The notes: generated by a model not told the origin, from the sequence alone. DNA of 64,000 nucleotides from JAJUFS01 sp036381175 (GCA_036381175.1 DASVDI010000015.1:1-64000), one strand, 5' to 3'. Numbered from the stretch's first letter, positions 17,400 to 25,201 are shown. Program-made: numbers and translations.

Positions 17400-17757
17400 A
17401 AGCGGTTCCGGCCGCCCCTCCGCTGCGCTCCGGCGCTTGGCCGAATCCCTTTTGTTTCGGCAAAAGGAATCAAAACCATCTCGCCCGGTCGGCTGTTATT
17501 CATTCAAAGGTGGTCTCAGGCGCTCGCCGTGTACGGGCCACTCGCGAACTCGCCGGTCGTGCCTTCTCTACGCTGCGCTTCGCTCGGCCCGCCTCGGTCT
17601 CGCCACCGCTCGTTGCTACGCGACGGATCCGCGGATTCTCGTTTCGCTACGCTCAACTCCGATTCCGGATCCTGCTTCGCACCCGTACCCGCCATCGCGC
17701 CTTCGGCTGCCTCCGACGGGCGGAAAAGCGAAAAGCAAAAGCGCAGGGCTGCTTGAT
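17400..17757 (+). repeat. Dispersed repeat, copy B; within gene-free 17159-18028
   Basis: This is the same repeat family as 13625-13965. The landmarks are a perfect hairpin CCTTTTG/CAAAAGG around TTTCGG (17448-17467), AATCAAAACCATC, CGCGAACTCGCCGGTCGTGC near 17543 and GCGAAAAGCAAAAGCG near 17731. The rest of the gap has an inverted pair CTTACGC/GCGTAAG at about 17864-17901 and otherwise nothing I can identify. Confidence 0.6.
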
Positions 17758-18028
17758 TCGGGGGTGAAGCAAGCAGTATTTCCTTCTTGCGATAGTCGGC
17801 GTTTCTTGTCCGATCCCTCGAATAGATTGCGATTGATTGATGTTTCAAGAGATGTTTAGAGCCTTACGCTTTGAGCGTCATGGTTGCGCAAGGCGTAAGA
17901 CTTGACCCAAAATCTTCTTCGCGTTGTGTCCCCCTCTCGCGGCCCCCGATCCTACTTTCTTACGGCTTTGCTATGTTCAATTCAAGGTCATGCACAGCTA
18001 AAAAGGGTACTGACCGCTTTTTTCCCCA

Positions 18029-18141
18029 TGGAACTCATTCGCGACACAAACCCAGGAAAGTCCAAGCGGGTGATGGACGCAATGATGAAGATGGTGAAAC
18101 TCGACGTCGCGGAATTGGAGAGAGCATACAAAGACGCATAA
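18029..18141 (+). pseudogene. C-terminal remnant of a PhnB-type VOC protein
   Basis: The last 37 codons of an open frame, MELIRDTNPGKSKRVMDAMM and then KMVKLDVAELERAYKDA, closely match the C-terminus of PhnB/3-demethylubiquinone-methyltransferase-like VOC proteins, where a 'D.. kakRvm.AMlkM.KiDiaaLe.A' pattern ends the chain. The preceding codons are unrelated and no N-terminal VOC fold is found, so the gene was probably truncated by a rearrangement at the edge of the AT-rich island. Confidence 0.5.
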
Positions 18142-18212
18142 GATACGACACGCAAGAAAGCCTTACCAAACGCCGCTGCGATTTTGGGGCGTGACAGAGC
18201 CGGAGAAACACG

Positions 18213-18932
18213 ATGAAAAAGATTCGTACTTTTACAGAACTCCATGATGTTTTCGGAAGCTACCGAAAGGACAACAGATGGATGTTTAGAGGAGAAGCGA
18301 ACTCAAGGTGGAAGACAATTCCAAAAGCTGGTCGCACCCCGTACTCGGCTCGAAATGACCTTGAATATTTAGAGGCGTGGAAACGAAAGGCTGTTGAGTT
18401 CATAGCAAGCGCTCCAAAGGACGATTGGGAGTGGCTGGCGCTCGCTCAACATCATGGACTTCCAACGCGCCTTCTCGACTGGACGTACAACCCGCTGGTG
18501 GCCGCGTATTTTTCATGCTGTGGAGAACAAGAGCACGACGGCGTGCTGTTTTGCTATAGACCACAATGGACTGCTGTTACAGATGCCACATCACCAAAAA
18601 ACCTAACGAGAGTAGTGAAATTCAAACCACGCGTCGTAGCGCAACGTATTGGCCGTCAAAGCGGCTTATTTACAGTTCACCCAGATCCGAAATGCGAATT
18701 ACAGGACAGTCTTGACGACGAAGACACGCTAGACATTTATTTGTTAGATAAAAAGTATAAAAAGCAGCTTCTATTTGAACTGAGCCACTATGGAATCAAT
18801 GCCGCCACATTAATGGGTGACTTGGACGGGTTATCCGCCCATATGCGCTGGTCGTTGGAGAACCGTAGTTTCTGGGTCAACGGCGACGCTCTATCGCTTG
18901 ACGTTGAAATGGAATCGCCTCCTTTAACATGA
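18213..18932 (+). CDS. FRG-domain protein
   Basis: A 239-residue protein with the FRG domain: WMFRGEAN at residues 23-30 and AQHHGLPTRLLDWTYNPLVA at about 79-97, both signature blocks. FRG domains occur in prophages and defence islands, and their activity is not established. The start follows GGAGAAACACG, a good ribosome site. Base composition is much more AT-rich than the flanking core genes, a sign of transfer. It is 60 bases upstream of the RES gene on the same strand, and the two are likely one unit. Confidence 0.8.
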   Translation: MKKIRTFTELHDVFGSYRKDNRWMFRGEANSRWKTIPKAGRTPYSARNDLEYLEAWKRKAVEFIASAPKDDWEWLALAQHHGLPTRLLDWTYNPLVAAYFSCCGEQEHDGVLFCYRPQWTAVTDATSPKNLTRVVKFKPRVVAQRIGRQSGLFTVHPDPKCELQDSLDDEDTLDIYLLDKKYKKQLLFELSHYGINAATLMGDLDGLSAHMRWSLENRSFWVNGDALSLDVEMESPPLT

Positions 18933-18992
18933 AACAACGCCACCTAGATTGGGCATCGGAATTACCTTCAAGCAAATCAAAAGGAAAGCCTC

Positions 18993-19754
18993 ATGTCATT
19001 TAAGAGTTGGCGAGCCTTCCGAGAATTCGAGCATCACGTGAAAACAGAATTCCGTTTTTCCTTAAATCCAGAGTCTAAAGAATTCTTAGCGGAACTCGCT
19101 CGTACCAGCTCATCTAGAGAAAAACTGATTAAAAAGGGAAGCTTCCTATGGCGAGCACAACTCGGCCATGGCTGGCATACGGAAGATCACGGAGAACTGG
19201 AGTTAGAAGTTCCAGGCCCATATAGCGCGGAAAGAATGAAGCCGGTGCTGAGAAGAGCTAAAGAAGGCCGGGTAAATCCAAAAGGAATTCCGTTCTTATA
19301 CTTGTCGACCGACAGAGATACCGCTATGAGTGAAACCCGACCGTGGATGGGAGAAACTGTCTCGGTTGCTCAGTTCGAAGTAAATAACGACATCGAGGTA
19401 ATCGATTTTTCACAGGACGCCGAAATCAAAAGTATCCTCGAATGGTACTTCGAAGAACCCGACGAAGATGTACGAGAGCAATCTATATGGGCTCAAATTA
19501 ACCATGCGTTTTCAACCCCAATAACCGTAAGCGATAACAGCGCCGACTACGTCGTTACTCAGCTTATTGCCGAAGTTTTCAGAGCCAAAGGGTTTAAAGG
19601 GATTGCTTATCGATCAAGCTTAGGAGAAGGAACGAACGTGGCCTTGTTCGACCTTTCTTCGGCCGACCCCGTTAACTGTTTTTTGTATGAGGCTAGAGAC
19701 ATTCGATTCGAATTCAGCGAAGCCGCGAATCCATGGTTTTTGGCGAAGAGTTGA
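18993..19754 (+). CDS. RES-domain protein, putative NAD-dependent toxin
   Basis: A 253-residue protein whose residues 50-245 fit the RES domain: WRAQ at 53-56, RVNPKGIPFLYLSTDRDTAM with Arg93 and Tyr103, Glu114 (SETRP), and the C-terminal block AKGFKGIAYRSSLGEGTNVA. Characterised RES toxins degrade or phosphorolyse NAD+ and are paired with Xre-family antitoxins. No Xre partner is here; the partner appears to be the FRG protein. N-terminal residues 1-48 are extra to the domain. It ends 43 bases before the stop of the convergent membrane-protein gene. A hand count of 19021-19080 gives 23 G or C in 60 bases, far below the core. Confidence 0.78.
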   Translation: MSFKSWRAFREFEHHVKTEFRFSLNPESKEFLAELARTSSSREKLIKKGSFLWRAQLGHGWHTEDHGELELEVPGPYSAERMKPVLRRAKEGRVNPKGIPFLYLSTDRDTAMSETRPWMGETVSVAQFEVNNDIEVIDFSQDAEIKSILEWYFEEPDEDVREQSIWAQINHAFSTPITVSDNSADYVVTQLIAEVFRAKGFKGIAYRSSLGEGTNVALFDLSSADPVNCFLYEARDIRFEFSEAANPWFLAKS

Positions 19755-19797
19755 TAACAATCGGCCCGTCCTTACTAATCAATTGTATAGCGAAGAT

Positions 19798-21015
19798 TTA
19801 TTGAGTCGATCGCATTCCAGCCAGCCATTCGAGAAGCCTTTCGAACCATACAACTCGCGTGTATTCCAGATAAAGATTAAACGCCATAAAAAACACGAAT
19901 ATCACAACGGCCGCGACGATCAAAAGCACAGCCAACTGCACCCGATACTTCGCCGTTAATTGTGAGTACGTGCCGGAAACATGCTGTTCATCAAGTTTCT
20001 TCAGGTAATTGCACTTCAATTCATCTATATCCTCCTTAAGATGGCGGAGGGTCACATACTGAGCAGTAATCATCGTCAGCATAATTAAAGCGAATACTGC
20101 AGCACCAACCATAATAATATGATTTCTCATTCCACCATCGTCGACGAGCTGGCCAGCAATCAAGATATACGCCAACGGTATAGCCAAAAGCTTGGCCGAA
20201 ACATCGTGAAGCACCGCACCCAATCGTTTCGCTTGCTCTATTTTTTCCCTATCCAGATCTGCAACTAGCGATGAAAATGAAAAATCCTTCGCGTATAGCT
20301 CGTAATCCCTTCGATATCGCGCGTATATTTCATCAAGGCGGCACAGAATCACAGCGAGTCGTTCACTTTCCGGGAATGCTTCAGCGACTTCGATCACCTT
20401 CCCTATAAATATTTCTCGACGACGCTCTGCGTGCGCATCGGAGTCGACTGGAAATAGTTCGGCACAAATTTCATTGACCCTTTCAAGCTGGGATCTGCTC
20501 AACTCACTCCGTGAAATCCTCAGATCAACATCCACTCGGTTTCGGTTTAAAAAACACAACCGAGGACCCAAATCAACTGTCGAGAGCGTTTCAAGGACAC
20601 CCACGATCTTCGTCAGTAACAAATACTTCTCGATCAACTCGGAAGAACTCTTCGGATATTCGATATCTTCGTGAACCAGGTAAAAACTGTCAGGCGCTTT
20701 TTTATAAAGATCGGGGCTTCGCAGCAATCCATCAATATCGGAAAAAATATAACCACCATACTGCTGCCCACTCGGAATTTTGATCTCGTATTCAACAACG
20801 TCTCTACACGTTGAGATGCCCTGACTCGAAAGAGCCTTTCCGTTCTCCACTACGTCGATTACGAATTGCGCATTGTATAGCGCAGCAAGTACACCGCTCG
20901 TGGTTTCATCCAACTCAATAGACCCAATCAAGACGCCGTCATTAAGCTGTACGTGCGTCGATTTACGGCACACTTCAATAGCGGCGTGAAACAGGTCGGA
21001 TGCAGCGGCGTTCAT
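19798..21015 (-). CDS. Unknown protein with three C-terminal membrane helices
   Basis: A 405-residue protein I do not recognise. Residues 1-270 are soluble, with a helical, charged middle (about 165-265). Hydrophobic segments follow at 276-291, 300-321 and 359-384, with a charged coiled-coil-like stretch (HLKEDIDELKCNYLKKL) between the second and third. Its ATG overlaps the TGA of the NdpA-like gene (ATGA, 21012-21015), so the two are translationally coupled. A soluble sensor-like part with a membrane-embedded C-terminus is a layout often seen in membrane-acting effectors of defence systems; that role here is inference. Confidence 0.7.
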   Translation of the reverse strand: MNAAASDLFHAAIEVCRKSTHVQLNDGVLIGSIELDETTSGVLAALYNAQFVIDVVENGKALSSQGISTCRDVVEYEIKIPSGQQYGGYIFSDIDGLLRSPDLYKKAPDSFYLVHEDIEYPKSSSELIEKYLLLTKIVGVLETLSTVDLGPRLCFLNRNRVDVDLRISRSELSRSQLERVNEICAELFPVDSDAHAERRREIFIGKVIEVAEAFPESERLAVILCRLDEIYARYRRDYELYAKDFSFSSLVADLDREKIEQAKRLGAVLHDVSAKLLAIPLAYILIAGQLVDDGGMRNHIIMVGAAVFALIMLTMITAQYVTLRHLKEDIDELKCNYLKKLDEQHVSGTYSQLTAKYRVQLAVLLIVAAVVIFVFFMAFNLYLEYTRVVWFERLLEWLAGMRSTQ

Positions 21016-22010
21016 TTTATTGCTTCTATTTCGTTTTTAAGTGTTTCTGGAATATTTCGAATAACAAGACTTCCATCTTTAAGTGCGACATTGTCACGAA
21101 CGTACTGCGCGGACATTCGTATCGAAAACTTTCCTTCTTGGAAATTGACTCCAATCAGACGAGAAAGGCTAGCTTTTTCCACATGAAAGTACGCGTTCAT
21201 TGCGTACGTCTCTTGCGCGGCGAAATGCTGAAAAATTTCTGGGTCATCTTCGAAGAGTCGCGTCGCGATGGCAGCAACCGATGCTTCTTTCTTGTTTTTC
21301 GCACACTCTAGTAGATATTCTGCGACTGTTTCTCGAGCTTTATGTTTTTGTTCGCCTTTCCAGCCGTTCTCTCGGATGAAGTCGTTCACGATGTTTATTA
21401 TTTTTTCAGTCGATTCCTTCGGCTTTGTTAGAGCGGTACAGCCAATAAAGTCCACGAAGTACTCAGACACCTCTCTCTTACCGCGTACAAAACTGACGTA
21501 TTTATGTTCTTCGCCGTCATTCTTGACCTGCAGCCACTTAGTGACATTTATACGAGCAGCGACGTATAGCTTGCTGAGGTCGAGATGCAGGGTGTCTTTC
21601 AGTTTTAGGTCGCTGGTTACCGACGCGCCCACTTTGTCGTTCAGCATTAAGACAAATAGGAAATCTTGATCAGCTTCGCTGTATCTCAGAAATAGCACGT
21701 ATCCACCAGCCGATGCCTGCTTCTGACGCATTCTATCTTCCAAGTGCTCCATCGCCTTCGTGGAGAAACCCATAAAATCTTGCCACTCGGCCTGAACGCA
21801 CTTTTCGAGAATTTTTTGAAACCAATAGACATCGCTGTTTTCACGAAACAATCCGTAAACAGCAGACCCTCCATAGATTTTTCGAACCTCACCACCAACT
21901 CTCGCCACCGTGTCGTTCAATGGCAAAAGGCCTGGCGCGAGAGTTACCGCTATGTCGGTGCTTGCGGCCTCTTTGGCGATTTGGTGGATGACAGCAGCTT
22001 TAACTTCCAT
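21012..22010 (-). CDS. NdpA/YejK-family nucleoid-associated protein
   Basis: A 332-residue protein whose full length aligns by eye with YejK (37-kDa nucleoid-associated protein): AAVIHQIAKE at the N-terminus, YGLFREN at about 53, GGYVLFLRYSEADQDFLFV, LYVAARINVTKW, YVSFVRGKREVSEYFVDFIG and LVIRNIPETLKNEI at the end. Chromosomal YejK binds the nucleoid. Extra copies of the family occur on mobile and defence islands. It is coupled by a 4-base overlap to the membrane protein. AT-rich composition suggests acquisition together with the adjacent FRG/RES pair. No clear promoter is seen upstream. Confidence 0.82.
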   Translation of the reverse strand: MEVKAAVIHQIAKEAASTDIAVTLAPGLLPLNDTVARVGGEVRKIYGGSAVYGLFRENSDVYWFQKILEKCVQAEWQDFMGFSTKAMEHLEDRMRQKQASAGGYVLFLRYSEADQDFLFVLMLNDKVGASVTSDLKLKDTLHLDLSKLYVAARINVTKWLQVKNDGEEHKYVSFVRGKREVSEYFVDFIGCTALTKPKESTEKIINIVNDFIRENGWKGEQKHKARETVAEYLLECAKNKKEASVAAIATRLFEDDPEIFQHFAAQETYAMNAYFHVEKASLSRLIGVNFQEGKFSIRMSAQYVRDNVALKDGSLVIRNIPETLKNEIEAIK

Positions 22011-22182
22011 TTCCAGAGTCTCCTTCGCGTCGAGGCCACGTTTAGAAATTGTGGCAACTTAACCCATTGTTGAGGTTATGTCTTGTCAGCAAATGCTGAT
22101 TCTGTTCGCAATTTCAGGGCTGTCCGGATAGCGGAAAATCGAGAAAAAGCTAGAGTTATCAGGCCTTTCGAGGCAACGGGGA

Positions 22183-22289
22183 TTGACGTCTTCGTGGAGC
22201 AAACTCCTTGTTAGTTAGCAGTTTGTCGGGCGTGGGCGAATACAAGACCCTTCGGGGGAATCAGCCCGCCGTGCTCCACGGGACGTCAA
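22183..22289 (+). other. Strong folded element in gap 22011-22332
   Basis: TTGACGTC-TT-CGTGGAGCA (22183-22201) pairs with TGCTCCACG-G-GACGTCAA (22272-22289), 17 pairs with one small internal loop. Inside lie a CGGGC/GCCCG stem and a CCC-TTCG-GGG tetraloop hairpin. It ends 43 bases before the next ATG. It could be a structured RNA or leader, or a remnant of a mobile hairpin; I recognise no known family. The rest of the gap shows only a small CAGCA/TGCTG palindrome near 22087. Confidence 0.5.
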
Positions 22290-22332
22290 ACACCCGACAT
22301 TTATCAAAACCGACGTCATTTGGAGAATCAAC

Positions 22333-22671
22333 ATGAACAAGAAGGACACTTCCTACCGCATGCCGGAAGGTTTCAATCCGTTCTCTGCAATCGATGCAGC
22401 GCGAGGGCTCGCTGACGCGATCCACTGGATGCATTTCGACGGGCCAGGCGCTGAAGAAACGATGGAGTTCGGCGACAAGGTGTCGCTGGATGCGCTGGTG
22501 GAGATGCTGAGAACGCGCGTGCATGAGCTGCACGATTACATTCACGAGATCAGCAACAGTACTTCACTGCACCTGCCGATGAACGACGCCGATTTCGATG
22601 TCTTGCGCTATGGCGCTCCCAACGGCGGGGGGTTCATCCGCGAGGAATCACCGCTCTACGCAGTTCGATAA
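22333..22671 (+). CDS. Hypothetical protein (112 aa)
   Basis: A 112-residue protein starting MNKKDTSYRMPEGFNPFSAI, with GGAG 7 bases before the ATG. It is acidic and largely helical (LDALVEMLRTRVHELHDYIH), with no membrane segment or known motif. It lies between the folded element and a clear terminator, so it looks like a genuine single-gene unit. Function unknown. Confidence 0.6.
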   Translation: MNKKDTSYRMPEGFNPFSAIDAARGLADAIHWMHFDGPGAEETMEFGDKVSLDALVEMLRTRVHELHDYIHEISNSTSLHLPMNDADFDVLRYGAPNGGGFIREESPLYAVR

Positions 22672-22683
22672 TCCGCATCCACT

Positions 22684-22699
22684 GCGGATCGCGATCCGC
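22684..22699. repeat. 16-bp perfect palindrome
   Basis: GCGGATCGCGATCCGC is a perfect palindrome, flanked by TCCGCATCCACT and CCTACG. This resembles short 'TAGGGCGGAT..ATCCGC' intergenic repeats. It lies between the 22333-22671 gene and its terminator. Confidence 0.5.
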
Positions 22700-22705
22700 C
22701 CTACG

Positions 22706-22736
22706 CAAAGCCCCCGAAGCGGGGCTTTGTTTTTTT
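22706..22736 (+). terminator. Rho-independent terminator
   Basis: CAAAGCCCC and GGGGCTTTG pair around CGAAGC, followed by seven T residues. This is a standard intrinsic terminator for the 112-residue hypothetical gene. Confidence 0.85.
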
Positions 22737-22860
22737 GTGTGCTGGCTTGATGCTCGAAGTCACGGCGCGCGGCATTCGAAAGCCGAATTCGACCGCGAGA
22801 TGAAGAACTGTGCCGGAGCGACATTGAAATACTGACTGGCGACGATTGACCGCGAAGCAA

Positions 22861-23070
22861 TCAAAGGTCTTCGCTTTTCGCTCTTGCTTTTGAACCCGTT
22901 GAGGCCACCGAGGAAGTGAAGACGAACGCGGGTACGGAGCAGGAACCGGAATCGCAATGAAGCGCAGCGAAATGAGAATCCGCGGTTCCGTCGCGTAGTA
23001 ACGAGGAGTGGCGAGTCCGAGGCGGGCCAAGCGAGTGCAACGAGCGAAGGCTTGACCGGCGAGTTGCCGA
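22861..23070 (-). repeat. Dispersed repeat, copy C (partial)
   Basis: Read on the minus strand this shares blocks with copies A and B: CTCGGCAACTCGCCGGTCAA near 23070-23050, GGCCCGCCTCGGACTCGCCA, TTACTACGCGACGGAACCGC, and GCGAAAAGCGAAGACC at the far end. Copy B has nearly the same words in the same order. The only open frames through it are translations of the repeat. Confidence 0.6.
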
Positions 23071-23500
23071 GTGACCCGTGTTCGTCGAACTCCGCAGGCT
23101 CCTTTGAATAAACAAGAGGCCGATCGGGAAAGCGTTTTTGGTTACTTGTGTCGCGACAAAAGTGACTCGCCCCCGCGCAGCGGGCGAAACCCTCTTCGAA
23201 AAGAAAAAGAAGTTGATGGCCGCGCCATTCTTCGCGGCAGGATGCCGCTCCCACACAGCTTCGATTGACACTCTCGCAAGAAAAAAGTGACCCGTGTTCG
23301 TCGAACTCCGCAGGCTCCTTAAATGAACAAGAGGCCGATCGGGAAAGCGGTTTTCTCCCCTTTTGACAAGACAAAAGGGGATCGCTCCGCGCAGCGGGCG
23401 AAACCCTCTTCGAAAGAAAAGGAAGTTGATGGTCGCGCCAATCTTCGCGGCAGGATGCCGCTCCCACATAACTTCGATTGACACTCTCGCCAGGAAAAAT
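23071..23500 (-). repeat. Tandem direct repeat, 216 + 214 bp
   Basis: Unit 1 (23071-23286) and unit 2 (23287-23500) both begin GTGACCCGTGTTCGTCGAAC, run through GGCCGATCGGGAAAGCG, CGCAGCGGGCGAAACCCTC and TCGCGGCAGGATGCCGCTCC, and end after TTCGATTGACACTCTCGC. Each unit carries a REP-like element (23232-23255 and 23445-23468) and a different internal hairpin; unit 2 has CCCCTTTTG/CAAAAGGGG. The units differ by substitutions and small indels, so the duplication is not very recent. Together with copy C they fill 22861-23500. Confidence 0.75.
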
Positions 23501-23555
23501 ATGTTCCGCGTTCGTCTAGCTGCGCCGGCCAACTCGCCGGTATTTCGGCCACGAG

Positions 23556-23752
23556 ATCGGCCAATTTGAAAACGAAATGTCATTTAAGGCCAATTAAAAC
23601 AGTAATTTACGATTCTGCATCATCGGCCATTGCGCTTTGCTGGCGGCGGGTGCATGCTTGCGCGGATCGGCCAAAAAATCGGCCAAATCGACGGTCTATC
23701 TTGTCTTAAACTTTTTTAAATCAATAGTTTATATTATCGGGGAATCGGCCAA
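23556..23752 (+). promoter_or_regulatory. ATCGGCCAA motif array before fic
   Basis: The 9-mer ATCGGCCAA occurs at 23556-23564, 23666-23674, 23678-23686 and 23744-23752, with a one-base variant (ATCGGCCAT) at 23622-23630; weaker CGGCCA matches lie at 23526 and 23545. The spacings are 66, 44, 12 and 66 bases. The last copy runs into the first base of the fic start codon. An AT-rich stretch at 23701-23740 (TTGTCT, then ATAGTT after 17 bases) is a possible promoter between copies. This is best read as an operator array. The Fic protein's own C-terminal winged-helix region is the obvious candidate reader. Confidence 0.65.
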
Positions 23753-24948
23753 TGAGTCAGCCAGAAATGCCATCCCGTATCGAACCCGCTCGCATCGAGC
23801 AGATCACCGAGCGGCTGGCGGACGCCATCGCCCGGCTGGTACGGCCCGCTTCGATCCTGGGTAACGCGCTGCATCCGCACACGGCGGCGAGTCTCGCTGA
23901 CGTCGTTCGCGTCATGAACACTTATTACAGCAATCTCATCGAGGGGCATGACACGCGCCCGCGCGACATCGAGCTGGCCCTGGCAGGGGAGCTGGATAAC
24001 GAGAATGCGCGTCGCCGGAACCTGCAACTGGAAGCCGCTGCGCACGTACGGGTACAGCGCCTGATCGATGAACAGGCGATGGCGGGTACCTTGCCGGAAC
24101 CGGCGTCGTGCGAATTTCTGCGCTGGGTCCACCACGAGTTTTATCGTGATGCCCCCGAGGAATTGTTGATCGTTCATGGAGCGGGCCGCGAGTTTCGCAT
24201 GCAGCCCGGCGAGTGGCGCAGTCGACCGGAACACGATAACGCTGTCGGCCGCCATCAGCCGCCTGCGAGCAAACGTGTTGACGATTTCATGCGCTATTTC
24301 GAGACGCGTTTCGCTTTCTCTGCGATGGGGGAGTCCGCAAGGATTCTTGCGATCGCTATCGCGCATCACCGTTTCAATTACATCCATCCCTTTCCGGATG
24401 GTAACGGACGTGTAAGCCGCCTGATGAGTCACGCGATGGCGCACAAGGCCGGCGTGGGAGCGCACGGGCTGTGGTCGGTATCGCGCGGTCTTGCACGCGG
24501 TTTGGCCAGTCGCACCGAGTACAAGGCGAACATGGATCTGGCAGATTCGCCGCGCCATGATGATCTCGACGGGCGAGGAAATCTTTCTCTCGCTGATCTC
24601 AACATGTTCGTGGAATGGTTTCTCGACGTGTGTATCGACCAGGTTACGTTCATGGCGGAGATGTTCGATCTCGACGGGCTCCGGAATCGTTTTGAAAGAC
24701 TTGTTCATGCGCTGGACTTCAAGCCGGAGTCGAAATACCTGCTCGAAGCGGCGCTTCTGCAGGGTGAGTTCGAGCGCGGTGAAGCATCCCGATTGACGGG
24801 TCTGCCGGAGCGTTCAGCACGTCGCGTGTTGAAGGATCTTGTTGATCGCGGCTTGCTGGGGTCGGATGGCGAAAAGCGACCAGTTTCATTGAGGTTTCCG
24901 GCCGACTCCCTGGATTTGCTGTTTCCGAGACTCTATCCGTCGACCTGA
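23752..24948 (+). CDS. Fic-family AMP-transferase, class II, with C-terminal HTH
   Basis: A 398-residue Fic protein. The catalytic motif HPFPDGNGR is at residues 212-220, with the His that activates the target hydroxyl. The inhibitory helix motif SNLIEG at 60-65 matches (S/T)xxxE(G/N), N-terminal to the Fic core, which defines class II. Residues about 330-390 (ERGEASRLTGLPERSARRVL) look like a winged helix-turn-helix. Class II Fic proteins usually modify host proteins with AMP, and the target is unknown. The start at 23752 is preceded by GGGGAATCGGCCA. The ATCGGCCAA array upstream suggests autoregulation. Confidence 0.9.
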   Translation: MSQPEMPSRIEPARIEQITERLADAIARLVRPASILGNALHPHTAASLADVVRVMNTYYSNLIEGHDTRPRDIELALAGELDNENARRRNLQLEAAAHVRVQRLIDEQAMAGTLPEPASCEFLRWVHHEFYRDAPEELLIVHGAGREFRMQPGEWRSRPEHDNAVGRHQPPASKRVDDFMRYFETRFAFSAMGESARILAIAIAHHRFNYIHPFPDGNGRVSRLMSHAMAHKAGVGAHGLWSVSRGLARGLASRTEYKANMDLADSPRHDDLDGRGNLSLADLNMFVEWFLDVCIDQVTFMAEMFDLDGLRNRFERLVHALDFKPESKYLLEAALLQGEFERGEASRLTGLPERSARRVLKDLVDRGLLGSDGEKRPVSLRFPADSLDLLFPRLYPST

Positions 24949-24957
24949 AATGAGTGC

Positions 24958-25164
24958 TTGCCCAGAACGAACAAGCTTCTGTTGATTGTTGTGATCTTCC
25001 TTTCGGCGTGCACGACGATGCTTGCCTGGCGCCGTCATTGCGAGGTGAAGGCAGAACATATCCAGCCGATGCCTGGCCGCATTTCATGTCAGTCAGTGAA
25101 CGCGCGCCAGGTGTTGAAGAAGCCGCGTGTTTTGCCGATAGTCTGCTTGCCGCCGCCGGACTGA
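24958..25164 (+). CDS. Possible small lipoprotein
   Basis: A 68-codon frame from a TTG, with a lipoprotein-like signal (KLLLIVVIFLSAC, an LSAC lipobox) and then about 45 residues of mixed composition containing further Cys. It has no ribosome site and no known family. It sits between fic and another small lipoprotein gene. It could be real or a degraded copy. Confidence 0.3.
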   Translation: MPRTNKLLLIVVIFLSACTTMLAWRRHCEVKAEHIQPMPGRISCQSVNARQVLKKPRVLPIVCLPPPD

Positions 25165-25201
25165 TGGCAATTCGTTTCCAGTCGATTTCAAGGGTTCTGT
25201 G

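Noticed and set aside
17860..22680. Integron cassette array
   Set aside because: Genes lie on both strands, no attC core pairs (RYYYAAC/GTTRRRY) were found between them, and there is no integrase.
22760..23583. Minus-strand open frames of 235-240 codons over the repeats
   Set aside because: They translate the tandem and dispersed repeats (repeating GAASCRE and SFKEPAEFDEHG words) and carry no protein features.
23556..23752. Possible CRISPR-like array of ATCGGCCAA
   Set aside because: Repeats are only 9 bases with irregular spacing and no cas genes; read as operators.
17860..25000. Prophage or integrative element
   Set aside because: No integrase, structural or conjugation genes, and no tRNA-end direct repeat was seen.
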